This document shows, in pieces, positions 17,548-25,473 of a DNA stretch of 64,000 nt. The translations under genes and the position numbers were made by a program. Below the pieces are notes generated by a model, which was not told the origin of the DNA, did no database searches, and was given only the letters and a program-made list of their open reading frames with translations. Within the stretch, counting starts at the first letter, position 1, and every line of letters starts with the position of its first letter. Source of the stretch: Curtobacterium sp. MCSS17_007 (GTDB lineage Bacteria > Actinomycetota > Actinomycetes > Actinomycetales > Microbacteriaceae); the NCBI RefSeq assembly GCF_003234175.2, contig NZ_CP126257.1:2728001-2792000 (forward strand), in the 5' to 3' direction.

Positions 17548-18918
17548 TCAGCGGACCTTCTTGATCGGCAGGATGACGAGCGCACCGAGGAGCACGGCGA
17601 CGCCGGCACCCCAGAGCATGAGCGTGTAGTTCTGGCCGCCGCCGATGCCGAGCAGGAACAGGCCGACCGCCGGGGCGAGCGACTGCGGCAGGGCGTTCGC
17701 GATGTTGATGACGCCGAGGTCCTTGCCCGGGCGCTCGGGGTCGGGCAGCACGTCGACGACGAGTGCGGTGTCGATCGCGGCGTAGATGCCGAACGCGAAC
17801 CCGAGGACGATCTCGGCGAAGTAGAAGCCGCCGACGCTGTCGACGTGGGCGAGGATCACGAGGCCGACCGCGGTCAGGGCGGTCGAGCCCCAGACGAACA
17901 CCTTGCGGCGGCGGACGCGGTCGGACACCCAGCCCGAGACGGCGGCGCTGACGAGCAGGGCGACCGTGTACAGGAGCACGCCGAACGCGACGGTCGCGGT
18001 GGCCTCCGCGACGTCCGAGATGCCGATCTGGTCCTGCATGTAGAGCAGGCGGTACGTCGTGAACATGAACGTGCCGAAGGTGATGAGGAACCGGCCCCAC
18101 CATGCGAGCCCGAAGTCGGGGTGCTTGATCGGGTTCGTCCAGAACGACGCGATCAGGGTGGTCCAGCTGAACGGCTTCGTCGGGGTCGTCGGCAGCTCGT
18201 CACGGGCGACGAACGAGTAGACGAGGATGACGGCGACCGCCAGGATGCCCGGGGCGATGAACAGCAGCGGCAGGTTCCCGACCAGGTACACGGCGAGGTA
18301 GAGGCCGGCGAGGATCGCGATGTTCTGCGCCAGGGCGATGACGCTCGACGCCTTGCCGCGCTGGAACTCGGGGACGTTGTCGGCGAAGCTCGCGGTCAGG
18401 GTGGCGAGGACCGCGTTGGCGGAGACCTGCGCGAGCACCCACGCGATGGTGAGCTGGACCACGTCCGGCGAGAACGCGAGCCAGGCGAGTGCGCCGAGGA
18501 AGACGACGACACCGCCGACCATCCACGGGCGGCGACGACCCCACCGGGTGCGGGTGCGGTCGGAGACGGCGCCGAACAGCGGGTTCGCGATCAGGGCGCC
18601 GAGGGCGCCGAACGGCAGGACCGAGCCGACGATGGTCTCGGGGCTGGACGGGTTCAGCTCCTGCGCCTTGATCGACATGCTCACGAACACGGGGGTGAGC
18701 AGGGCGGCGAAGAGGCCGAACTGGGCGAGGCTGAGCGCCCACAGGTACTTCGGGCCGACGCGGACCGTGCTGACGTTCTGCGTGAGGCCCTCGACCGAGA
18801 ACGCGCGCGATGCCGCTGCGGGGTCGGAGCCCGTCGCTCCGGCGGCCGCGGTGACCGGCGGGGACGCGGTCCCGGCGAGACCGGACTGCGGTTCTTCCTT
18901 CGACGTCGGTGTCGACAT
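17548..18918 (-). CDS. MFS transporter, GPH-like sugar:cation symporter type
   Basis: 456 aa. A roughly 50-residue Ala/Ser/Pro-rich cytoplasmic N-terminus precedes about 12 helices. VSDRTRTRWGRRRPWM in loop 2-3 is the hallmark of the GPH/SLC45-type group that imports oligosaccharides. ATG 18918 has a strong AGGAGGAG site. The intracellular xylanase gene nearby suggests a xylo-oligosaccharide or related substrate (inference). A perfect 6-5-6 inverted repeat 42 bp upstream of the start may be its operator. Confidence 0.85.
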   Translation of the reverse strand: MSTPTSKEEPQSGLAGTASPPVTAAAGATGSDPAAASRAFSVEGLTQNVSTVRVGPKYLWALSLAQFGLFAALLTPVFVSMSIKAQELNPSSPETIVGSVLPFGALGALIANPLFGAVSDRTRTRWGRRRPWMVGGVVVFLGALAWLAFSPDVVQLTIAWVLAQVSANAVLATLTASFADNVPEFQRGKASSVIALAQNIAILAGLYLAVYLVGNLPLLFIAPGILAVAVILVYSFVARDELPTTPTKPFSWTTLIASFWTNPIKHPDFGLAWWGRFLITFGTFMFTTYRLLYMQDQIGISDVAEATATVAFGVLLYTVALLVSAAVSGWVSDRVRRRKVFVWGSTALTAVGLVILAHVDSVGGFYFAEIVLGFAFGIYAAIDTALVVDVLPDPERPGKDLGVINIANALPQSLAPAVGLFLLGIGGGQNYTLMLWGAGVAVLLGALVILPIKKVR

Positions 18919-18959
18919 GACTCCTCCTCGAGCCATCGGGGGCAGGACGCCCTCTGAAT

Positions 18960-18976
18960 ACCTAGTGCTGCTAGGT
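18960..18976 (-). promoter_or_regulatory. Putative operator upstream of the symporter
   Basis: ACCTAG-TGCTG-CTAGGT is a perfect 6-bp inverted repeat with a 5-nt spacer, 42-58 bp upstream of the symporter ATG. Likely binding site for an unlinked repressor; no regulator gene is adjacent. Confidence 0.5.
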
Positions 18977-19208
18977 GAGGAGGACAGTAACACCGAAAAC
19001 CTTGCACCGGAAGCTTTTTCTCTCTCCATGACGGGCACGGTGCCGCAAGACACGAGGACGGCACTCCCCCGCAACCCCGCACCGCTGCGAGCATCTGCCG
19101 CCGTTGCGTTCTGCACTTCCGCGGCGGAGCACGGAACAACGGGGATCGTGCGCGGGTTGCACCACACCTGCGGCCGACCACCGGTCGCTCCTGACGAAAG
19201 GCGCGCAC

Positions 19209-19514
19209 ATGACCCAGACGGTCTTCCTCGAGGTCCAGCTCCGCGACGACGTCGCGCAGGACGCCATCGAGTCCGCCATCCGCGACACCCTCGCCCAGAC
19301 CGCGGCGTTCCCCGGCAACGAGTCGCTCGAGGTCCTGGTCGACGACACCGACCCGCTGCACCTCGTCGTGCTCGAGCGGTGGACGACCGCCGCCGACCAC
19401 GACGCCTACGTCGCGTGGCGCGCGACCGACGAGGGGGCGCCGACGGCCCTCGCCGCGGTCGTCGCCGCCCCGCCGATCACCCGGACGTTCGGTCGGACGC
19501 TCGACCTGGGTTGA
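19209..19514 (+). CDS. Antibiotic biosynthesis monooxygenase (ABM) domain protein
   Basis: 101 aa single-domain protein with the dimeric alpha+beta barrel pattern: TVFLEVQLRD, FPGNESLEVLVDD, LVVLERWTT and DHDAYVAWRATDEG. Members are cofactor-free monooxygenases or quinol-modifying enzymes; many have no assigned substrate. ATG 19209 matches the usual domain start. It stands alone, divergent from the symporter, and ends facing a palindromic element and the xylanase gene. Confidence 0.8.
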   Translation: MTQTVFLEVQLRDDVAQDAIESAIRDTLAQTAAFPGNESLEVLVDDTDPLHLVVLERWTTAADHDAYVAWRATDEGAPTALAAVVAAPPITRTFGRTLDLG

Positions 19515-19662
19515 CCGGTCAGGGCACGCCGGGGTCCCGGCGTGCCCTGCCCGAGGAGCGAGGCGCGACCCCTCCACGCCTCGACCCGACCGTGCTCACC
19601 CGTCCACACGCTGGTCGCTCCCGCATCCGTGGACCGGGTCGCCGACCGACAGGCTCCGTGGT

Positions 19663-19705
19663 GGACGGGAGGCGCGTGCGGAACCCGCACCGCGCCTCCC
19701 GTCCG
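19663..19705 (+). repeat. Palindromic dispersed element, copy 5
   Basis: GGACGGGAGGCGCG and its complement (with a 1-nt asymmetry) flank a TGCGG/CCGCA inner stem. Located 8 bp before the xylanase stop, between convergent genes. Confidence 0.82.
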
Positions 19706-19712
19706 TCTCCGG

Positions 19713-20969
19713 TCACGTCGCGGATGCGACCACGTGCAGCGAAGCGGCGACGCGCCCGACGGTGAACGCCGTCGACGCACCCCGCACGTCCGCCCGGTAC
19801 TCCCCCCGGAACCCGCGGACCCGCACCTGGCCCCGCTCGTCCGTCCGCAGCACGGCCGGCCCGGTCCACCACTCGTCCTTGACGAGGCGGCGCAGCGCCT
19901 CGTACGACGGCTTCGGCGTCCCGTCCTCCCGCACCAGCCCGATCGGCGCTCCCAGCCATGCGCCCGCGTCCGTGATGCCCCAGTAGGTGACCGCCTCGAC
20001 CGCCGGGTGTCCGACCAGGCTCCGGTAGTGCCGCTCGACCTCGTCGGCCTGCCGCTCCTCGCCCTCGGGCGTCGACGGCCACGAGTCCACCTGGTGGTCG
20101 TTCAGGTCGACGATGTGCGCGGGCATGAGGTCACCCGACACCAGCGAGGTCTCGGTCAGGTGCAGCGGCAGGCCGTACCGGGCGAACCGGTCGACCATCG
20201 CGAGCATCGTCTCCTCGCCCCAGTACCCCTGGTGCATGTGGGTCTGCAGCCCGATGGCGTCGATCTGCACGCCGGCCTCGAGCACACCCTCGATCAGGCA
20301 CTCGTACGCGCTCGACAGGTCGAAGTCGTTGAGCAGCAGGGTCGCGTGCGGGTTCGCGGTGCGGGCCTCCTCGAACGCCATCCGGATCGTCGGGATGCGC
20401 CCCTTCGCCCGGGCGAGCGGGGTGATCGCGTTGTCACCGTTGTCGAACACGGGCATGATGACGACCTCGTTGATGGCGTCCCAGGTGTCCACGAGTCCGG
20501 CGAAGTCACTGACCTCGCGGCGGACGCGCTCCCGCTGGAGCCGTTCGACCTCGTCGAGGGGCAGCTCGAGGAGCCAGTCCGGCTGCACGGTGTGCCAGAC
20601 GAGTGGGTGCCCCTTGCGCGCGATGCCCCGGTCGCGGAACCACTCGGCGGTGCGACGGAGCCGGACGGTGTCGGGTCGGCCGCGCTCGGGCTCGAAGCGC
20701 CCCCAGTAGAACGGGAGCGTCGCGGTGGTGAACACGTCGGTGTACAGGTCGGCGAGCCGTTCAAGCCGCTCCCGCTCGGCGCCGTCGACCTCGCCGTTCG
20801 CGAGCTCGACGAAGTCGAAGCCGATGTTCCCGAACCCGAAGGCGTGCCGGGTCTGCTCGACGGCGACCTCGACGCCCGGCAGCGGTTCGCCGTGGTGGTC
20901 CACGACGGTCAGGACCGTCTCTCCCGTGCGGTGCGCGACCGCTGGGCGCTGGGCTCCGTACTCGACCAT
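19713..20969 (-). CDS. Glycoside hydrolase family 10 endo-1,4-beta-xylanase (intracellular)
   Basis: 418 aa. The GH10 barrel carries the acid/base Glu168 (WDAINEV) and nucleophile Glu273 (LHLTETSLV); KGHPLVWH (119-126), TATLPFYWGRFEP and YWGITDAGAW are family motifs. An N-terminal strand-rich part (about 1-40) and a C-terminal beta segment are also present. No signal peptide is seen from ATG 20969, so it should act in the cytoplasm on imported xylo-oligosaccharides, which fits the nearby GPH-like symporter. Upstream in-frame codons are not homologous to GH10. Confidence 0.92.
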   Translation of the reverse strand: MVEYGAQRPAVAHRTGETVLTVVDHHGEPLPGVEVAVEQTRHAFGFGNIGFDFVELANGEVDGAERERLERLADLYTDVFTTATLPFYWGRFEPERGRPDTVRLRRTAEWFRDRGIARKGHPLVWHTVQPDWLLELPLDEVERLQRERVRREVSDFAGLVDTWDAINEVVIMPVFDNGDNAITPLARAKGRIPTIRMAFEEARTANPHATLLLNDFDLSSAYECLIEGVLEAGVQIDAIGLQTHMHQGYWGEETMLAMVDRFARYGLPLHLTETSLVSGDLMPAHIVDLNDHQVDSWPSTPEGEERQADEVERHYRSLVGHPAVEAVTYWGITDAGAWLGAPIGLVREDGTPKPSYEALRRLVKDEWWTGPAVLRTDERGQVRVRGFRGEYRADVRGASTAFTVGRVAASLHVVASAT

Positions 20970-21133
20970 GGCTGCTCCTCCGGCAGCCTCGTCGCCGCCG
21001 TCGTCGGTTTTGTTGTGTCGCCGAACATAGCCGGAGGTCGGGACGAGGTACAGCTTCCACGGCCCGTTCGTCCGGACACCGCGGGAAGGCCGGCGCGCCG
21101 CCCCGTCCCTCCGGACCGGACGCGCTCCGCGAC

Positions 21134-21179
21134 CGACGGGAGGCACAGCGCCAGCCGGCACCGTGCCTTCCGTCCGTCA
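21134..21179 (+). repeat. Palindromic dispersed element, copy 6
   Basis: GACGGGAGGCAC and GTGCCTTCCGTC form imperfect arms with one G.T position, around GCCAGCCGGC. It lies just downstream of the DHA2 transporter stop (21197, minus strand) and upstream of the xylanase. Confidence 0.78.
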
Positions 21180-21196
21180 GGGGCTCTGCCACGACG

Positions 21197-22795
21197 TCAG
21201 ACGGAAGCCTCCGTGTGGTGCACCTTCCCCACGACCACGTCGACGATGCCCGCGACCAGGGCGACGGCCACGAACACCAGCGACACGGCGAGCCCGAGCG
21301 GGAGGCCCTGGGAGTAGTCGCCCTTCGTGCTCGCGAGCGACGAGTAGAACACGCTGCCGACCGCGGCGATGCCGATCGCAGAGCCCACGCGCGCCCCCAC
21401 CTGGATGAGGCCTCCCGCCGACCCGCCCTGCTCCACGGGGACCTCCGACAGGGTGAGCGTCTGGTTCGGCGAGATGGTCAGCCCCGAACCGATGCCACCG
21501 ACCAGGAGCGGCAGCACGAGCCACCAGCCGAGGTCCGGCCCGTAGTGGTTCGCGACCACCCACACGACCCCGCCGAGCCCGAGGAGCACGAGCACCGTGC
21601 CGACGACGATGAGCTGGCGACCGAAGCGGTGGACGACCCGTCCGCCGACCGTCGACGCGATGCCGGAGCCGATCGCGAACGGCACCGACGCCAGTCCGGC
21701 GAGCAGGGCTGAGTACCCCAGCCCGGACTGCAGCGCGAGGGTCAGGACGAAGAACAGCGGCGTGAAGCCGGCGAAGTACACCGTCGCCAGGCCGACGCCG
21801 AGCGAGAACGACCGACGGCGGAACAGGCCCAGGTCGACGACCGGCTCCTTCGTCCGGCCGTACCGGCGCTCCCAGAGCACGAACAGGACGGCGAACACCA
21901 CGGCGGCGACGACGAGCCACCACTTCGCGTTGCTCTTCCACTGCTCGGACTGCACGAACGGCAGCAGCAGCGCCACCACCGCTGCACCGAGCAGGACGAT
22001 GCCGACGGGGTCGAAGTCGTGCTTGCGACCGCGCGCCGCCTTCGCGGCGGCGGGCAGGTAGCGGAAGGCCAGGAGGATCGTGACGAGTCCGACGGGCAGG
22101 TTCACGAAGAACACGAACCGCCAGCCGTTCTCGGTGCCGAACGCGGTGATGAGCAGGCCACCGACGAGCGGGCCGATCGCGGTGGCGATGCCGACGGTGG
22201 CGCCGAAGAGCCCGAACGCGGTGCCGCGCTCCTTGCCGCGGAACAGCTGCTGGATGAGCGCGGTGACCTGCGGGGTGAGCAGACCGCCCGCGAGGCCCTG
22301 CACCAGGCGGGCGATGACGAGGACGAGGCCGTTCGGGGCGAAGCCGCACAGTGCGCTCGCCAGGGTGAAGAGTGCGACGCCGATGACGAACATGCGGCGA
22401 CGACCGACGGCGTCACCGAGCCGACCGCCGGGCACGAGCAGGAGTCCGAACGCCAGGGCGTACCCGGAGAGGATCCACTGCACGGCCTCGGGGGTCGCGC
22501 CCGTCAGGCCGCTCGAGATCGACTGCAGGGCGACGTTGACGATCGACACGTCGAGCAGGACGATGCCGCCGCCGAGCAGGCAGATGACGAGCGCCTTCCA
22601 GCGGTTCGGGTCCTGACCGTCCTCGTGCTGCTGGGCCTCCTGGTCGTCCGAGCGCTGCGCGTCGGAGCGCTGGCCGGGGTGGTCCTCGGGCTGCGGCGCC
22701 GACGGTCGCTCGGCGGTCGCGGCGTGGTGCGCGGGGTGGTGCGCGACGGTGGGAGCCGCATCGGGCTCGGCGGATCTGCGGTGTTCAGCTGCCAT
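21197..22795 (-). CDS. MFS drug exporter, DHA2 (EmrB/QacA) family
   Basis: 532 aa with about 14 helices. A 66-residue hydrophilic His/Gln/Asp-rich N-terminus precedes helix 1 (LVICLLGGGIVLLDVSIVNVAL, with the conserved Asp in LLD.SIVN). Motif A appears as GGRLGDAVGRRR and motif C as VGPLVGGLL-like sequence (AIGPLVGGLL). Such proteins expel drugs using the proton gradient. ATG 22795 is taken as start because it precedes the long tail; a later start is possible. No local regulator is seen. Confidence 0.88.
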   Translation of the reverse strand: MAAEHRRSAEPDAAPTVAHHPAHHAATAERPSAPQPEDHPGQRSDAQRSDDQEAQQHEDGQDPNRWKALVICLLGGGIVLLDVSIVNVALQSISSGLTGATPEAVQWILSGYALAFGLLLVPGGRLGDAVGRRRMFVIGVALFTLASALCGFAPNGLVLVIARLVQGLAGGLLTPQVTALIQQLFRGKERGTAFGLFGATVGIATAIGPLVGGLLITAFGTENGWRFVFFVNLPVGLVTILLAFRYLPAAAKAARGRKHDFDPVGIVLLGAAVVALLLPFVQSEQWKSNAKWWLVVAAVVFAVLFVLWERRYGRTKEPVVDLGLFRRRSFSLGVGLATVYFAGFTPLFFVLTLALQSGLGYSALLAGLASVPFAIGSGIASTVGGRVVHRFGRQLIVVGTVLVLLGLGGVVWVVANHYGPDLGWWLVLPLLVGGIGSGLTISPNQTLTLSEVPVEQGGSAGGLIQVGARVGSAIGIAAVGSVFYSSLASTKGDYSQGLPLGLAVSLVFVAVALVAGIVDVVVGKVHHTEASV

Positions 22796-22877
22796 GACGA
22801 TCCCACGCTAGGCCGGGCCTCATCGCCGATCCGCAGGCTGTACGGTTCTTGTCCCCCGTACCGACGAGACTGGGGCG

Positions 22878-23294
22878 ATGGAGCCGTGCACGTTCTGCCG
22901 CATCATCGCCGACCAGGCCCCGGCCACGTGGGTCGAGCGCGAGGAGCACGCCGTCGCCTTCGCCCCGCTCCCCGCGTCTGCGCTCGCACCCGGGCACACC
23001 CTGGTCGTGCCGGTCGCGCACACCGCGGACCTGCTCAGCGCCGACCCGACCTCGCTCGCGGCCTGCACGGCGCTGGCGCGGCGGGTCGCCCTCGCGATGC
23101 GTGCGGCGCTCGGCGCGACCGGGACCGTCCTGCTGCAGGCGTCCGGCAGCGACGCCGGACAGAGCGTGCCGCACCTCCACTTCCACGTGGTGCCCTGCTG
23201 GGCGGACGACGGCACGACGCACTGGCCGGAGCCGCCGTCGGCGCACGTCCACGACGGAGACCCGCACGCCGAGCTGGCGGCGATGTTCGAGTAG
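22878..23294 (+). CDS. HIT family protein (HINT/FHIT-like hydrolase)
   Basis: 138 aa. The catalytic histidine triad is HLHFHVVP (His99, His101, His103); the N-terminal CTFCRIIADQAPATWV is typical of HIT proteins with a CxxC metal site. These enzymes hydrolyse nucleotide phosphoramidates or dinucleoside polyphosphates in the cytoplasm. It is divergent from the DHA2 exporter. Confidence 0.9.
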   Translation: MEPCTFCRIIADQAPATWVEREEHAVAFAPLPASALAPGHTLVVPVAHTADLLSADPTSLAACTALARRVALAMRAALGATGTVLLQASGSDAGQSVPHLHFHVVPCWADDGTTHWPEPPSAHVHDGDPHAELAAMFE

Positions 23295-23388
23295 ATGTCA
23301 TCCCCGAGGAGCACACCGGTCCTCCGCTGTGCCGATCCCGACGCGTACCGCCGTGCGCTGTGATCGTGATCGACACGAAAGGCTCGAC

Positions 23389-23817
23389 ATGCCCCGCACC
23401 GCCACCGTTCCCCTCGCCGTGGGCGCCCTCGCGCTCGGCGCCCTCCTGCTCAGCGGGTGCTCCGCCCTCGGTGACCTCGCGCACGACCGCGTGACCGCCG
23501 AGGCCTCGACCCGCGCCGACCTCGACGCCGCTCCGGACTGGCTGCCGTCGGACGCCCGCGACATCACGTCGGTCTCGGGCACCGGCGGCAAGGACTCCGA
23601 CACGACCCCGACGACGCTCGTGTTCACGAGCACCGACGGCGTCACGGACGACGCATGCAGCACGACCCCGCGACAGTCCGCACCGACGATGGACGTCGAA
23701 GGGGCTCCGAACGTGTACAAGGCGACGTCGGTGCTGCGGTGCGGACCGTGGTCGATGACGTCGAAGGGCGACCGCTGGGTCGCCTGGACGCCGAACCCGG
23801 GCGACGGCGGGTCCTGA
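23389..23817 (+). CDS. Hypothetical lipoprotein, 142 aa
   Basis: Signal peptide MPRTATVPLAVG... with lipobox LLSGC (Cys25). The mature part has a DWLPSDARDI motif and a Cys pair (DDACST and LRCGPW) that could form a disulfide outside the cell. GAAAGG precedes the ATG. It ends one base before the start of the FtsX-like permease, so the two are probably one operon. No family recognised beyond lipoprotein. Confidence 0.75.
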   Translation: MPRTATVPLAVGALALGALLLSGCSALGDLAHDRVTAEASTRADLDAAPDWLPSDARDITSVSGTGGKDSDTTPTTLVFTSTDGVTDDACSTTPRQSAPTMDVEGAPNVYKATSVLRCGPWSMTSKGDRWVAWTPNPGDGGS

Positions 23818-23818
23818 C

Positions 23819-25309
23819 GTGCCCCGTCCCCGCGGTCGACACCGGACGCCCGGCCGGGTCCGCGATCGCGTGACCGCTGCCAGCGGGCCCCACCGGATCC
23901 CGGTCGCCCGGCGCACCCGCCGTGTCCCCGCGCTCGGCGAGCACCGGGCGACCGTCGCCGTCGCCGCCCTCTCCGCCGGTCTCGGCGCCCTGGTCGTCAC
24001 CGGCGCCGAGGCCGCGCACCGGATCGTCGAACTCGGCGAGCGCACCGGATCGAGCGCGACGGTGGCCGCCATCCTGCCCGTCGTGGCGTGGGTGTTCATC
24101 GGCATCGCGCTGTACGTGAGCGCCGTCGTCGCGTCGAACACCTGCGCGACGGTCATCGCCGGCCGCACCCGCTCGCTCGCGCTGCAGCGCGTCCTCGGGG
24201 CGACCGGCCAACAGCTCCGGTGGCAGGTCACGCGGACCGGGACGGCCTGCGGCCTGGTGGGTGCCGCGGTCGGCACGGTGGCCGGCACCGTCGTCGCCGA
24301 TGCCGCACTCGGCGTCGCCGCCGCCGCGGACGCGCTCCCGCCGCTCGGCGTCCTCGCTCCGCCGTCCCTGGTGCCGATCGGGCTCCTGGTCGCGGCCATC
24401 ACGACGATCGCGTTCCGCGTCGGCTCCCGCGCCGTCCTCACCATCTCCCCGCTCCGCGCGCTCGAGGCCGGCGTCGAGGCCCCTCCCGGCGCCTCACGCT
24501 CCGTCGGGCGCACGGTGACGGCGAGCATCCTCTTCCTTCTCGGCACGGCCGGGCTCGGCGTCTCGGTGGTCCTCGGTGCGACGAGCGTCGACTCCCTGCT
24601 GCTCGCCGTGGCCTGCGGTGCACTGTCGTTCACGGGCGTCGTCGTCGCTGCGCCGGTGCTGCTGCCCGCCGTCCTCCGGATCGCGGCAGCCGTGTCCGCC
24701 CGGTCGGTCGTGCCGGCGATGGCTGCGCGGAACTCGCTCCGCGCGCCGAAGCGCACCGCCCGGGCGACGGTGGGGCTGCTCATCGCGGTGACGCTCATGG
24801 CGACGTTCTCGGTGGGGTTCTCGACCTACGCGAGCATGCTCCAGGGCCAGGCCGCGGACGACCCCGAGTACTACCGCGGCATCCAGGAGCAGTTCGACCA
24901 GCTCGCGGTGATGTTCACCGGCCTCGTCGGTGCCGCCGGGATCATCGCCGCCGCCGGGGTCGTCGCGGTCACGGCCCTGACGATCGCGCAGCGCGGACGC
25001 GAGCTCGGTCTGCTCCGGGTGGTCGGCGCGACCCGGCAGCAGGTCCGCGCGCTCGTCCTGGCGGAGACGGCCATCACCGTCGCCGTGGCGGTCGTGCTCG
25101 GCGGTCTGCTCGGTACCGCGTACGGCTGGGCCGGGGCGTACACGCTGCTCGGCGCGACGAAGGGCGCAGTGCTCATCGCACCCGTCGTGCCGGTCTGGCT
25201 CGTGGTCGTCGTCGTGCTCGGCGCTGCGGGCACCGGGCTCGCCGCGGCGCTCGGTCCGGCCGCACGGGCCGTGCGGGCGGCCCCGGTGGCGGCGCTCCGG
25301 TACGAGTAG
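23819..25309 (+). CDS. FtsX-like ABC transporter permease without adjacent ATPase
   Basis: 496 aa. Two four-helix FtsX domains are visible, one at residues about 35-200 (LALQRVLGATGQQLRW in the loop) and one at about 310-490 (RGRELGLLRVVGATRQQVRALVLAE). Such permeases normally work with a MacB-like ATPase in antimicrobial-peptide export or lipid handling, but no ATP-binding gene is next to it; the upstream partner is a small lipoprotein. GTG 23819 begins directly after the lipoprotein stop. It may use an ATPase encoded elsewhere. Confidence 0.8.
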   Translation: MPRPRGRHRTPGRVRDRVTAASGPHRIPVARRTRRVPALGEHRATVAVAALSAGLGALVVTGAEAAHRIVELGERTGSSATVAAILPVVAWVFIGIALYVSAVVASNTCATVIAGRTRSLALQRVLGATGQQLRWQVTRTGTACGLVGAAVGTVAGTVVADAALGVAAAADALPPLGVLAPPSLVPIGLLVAAITTIAFRVGSRAVLTISPLRALEAGVEAPPGASRSVGRTVTASILFLLGTAGLGVSVVLGATSVDSLLLAVACGALSFTGVVVAAPVLLPAVLRIAAAVSARSVVPAMAARNSLRAPKRTARATVGLLIAVTLMATFSVGFSTYASMLQGQAADDPEYYRGIQEQFDQLAVMFTGLVGAAGIIAAAGVVAVTALTIAQRGRELGLLRVVGATRQQVRALVLAETAITVAVAVVLGGLLGTAYGWAGAYTLLGATKGAVLIAPVVPVWLVVVVVLGAAGTGLAAALGPAARAVRAAPVAALRYE

Positions 25310-25315
25310 TCCCGA

Positions 25316-25334
25316 GGACGGCCCGCGGCCGTCC
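25316..25334 (+). terminator. Hairpin after FtsX-like gene
   Basis: GGACGGCC-CGC-GGCCGTCC perfect 8-bp stem, starting 7 bp after the stop codon. Likely intrinsic terminator of GC-rich type. Confidence 0.6.
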
Positions 25335-25378
25335 GGTCCAGGGCGGGCCGTCCGGTCCAGGGCGGGCCGTCCGGTACC
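25331..25378 (+). repeat. 19-bp tandem direct repeat, 2.5 units
   Basis: Two exact 19-bp units starting GTCCGGTCCAGGG at 25331 and 25350, followed by a partial third (GTCCGGTACC at 25369). They lie in the gap before the DHA2 transporter and could hold regulator sites. Confidence 0.8.
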
Positions 25379-25414
25379 ATCGAGGGGTGTCCGGCACGGA
25401 GCCGGAGTGGTCGC

Positions 25415-25452
25415 GGAAGGCGATCCGGGCTGAAAACCCCACGTCGCCTTCC
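25415..25452 (+). promoter_or_regulatory. Leader hairpin before DHA2 exporter
   Basis: GGAAGGCGA (25415-25423) pairs perfectly with TCGCCTTCC (25444-25452); the 20-nt loop contains GGG and CCCC that may pair further. It ends 21 bp before the GTG start. Possible cis-acting leader controlling translation of the exporter; it does not match a riboswitch I can name. Confidence 0.4.
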
Positions 25453-25473
25453 ATCGCTGAGGACTGCTCTGCC

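Noticed and set aside
25415-25452. Known riboswitch class
   Set aside because: Only one stem is clear, and conserved core motifs of the guanidine, SAM, TPP or cobalamin types were not found.
24088-25473. Long plus-strand frame continuous with the DHA2 exporter
   Set aside because: The part before 25387 is a shadow of the FtsX-like gene; exporter homology begins only at the leader/GTG region.
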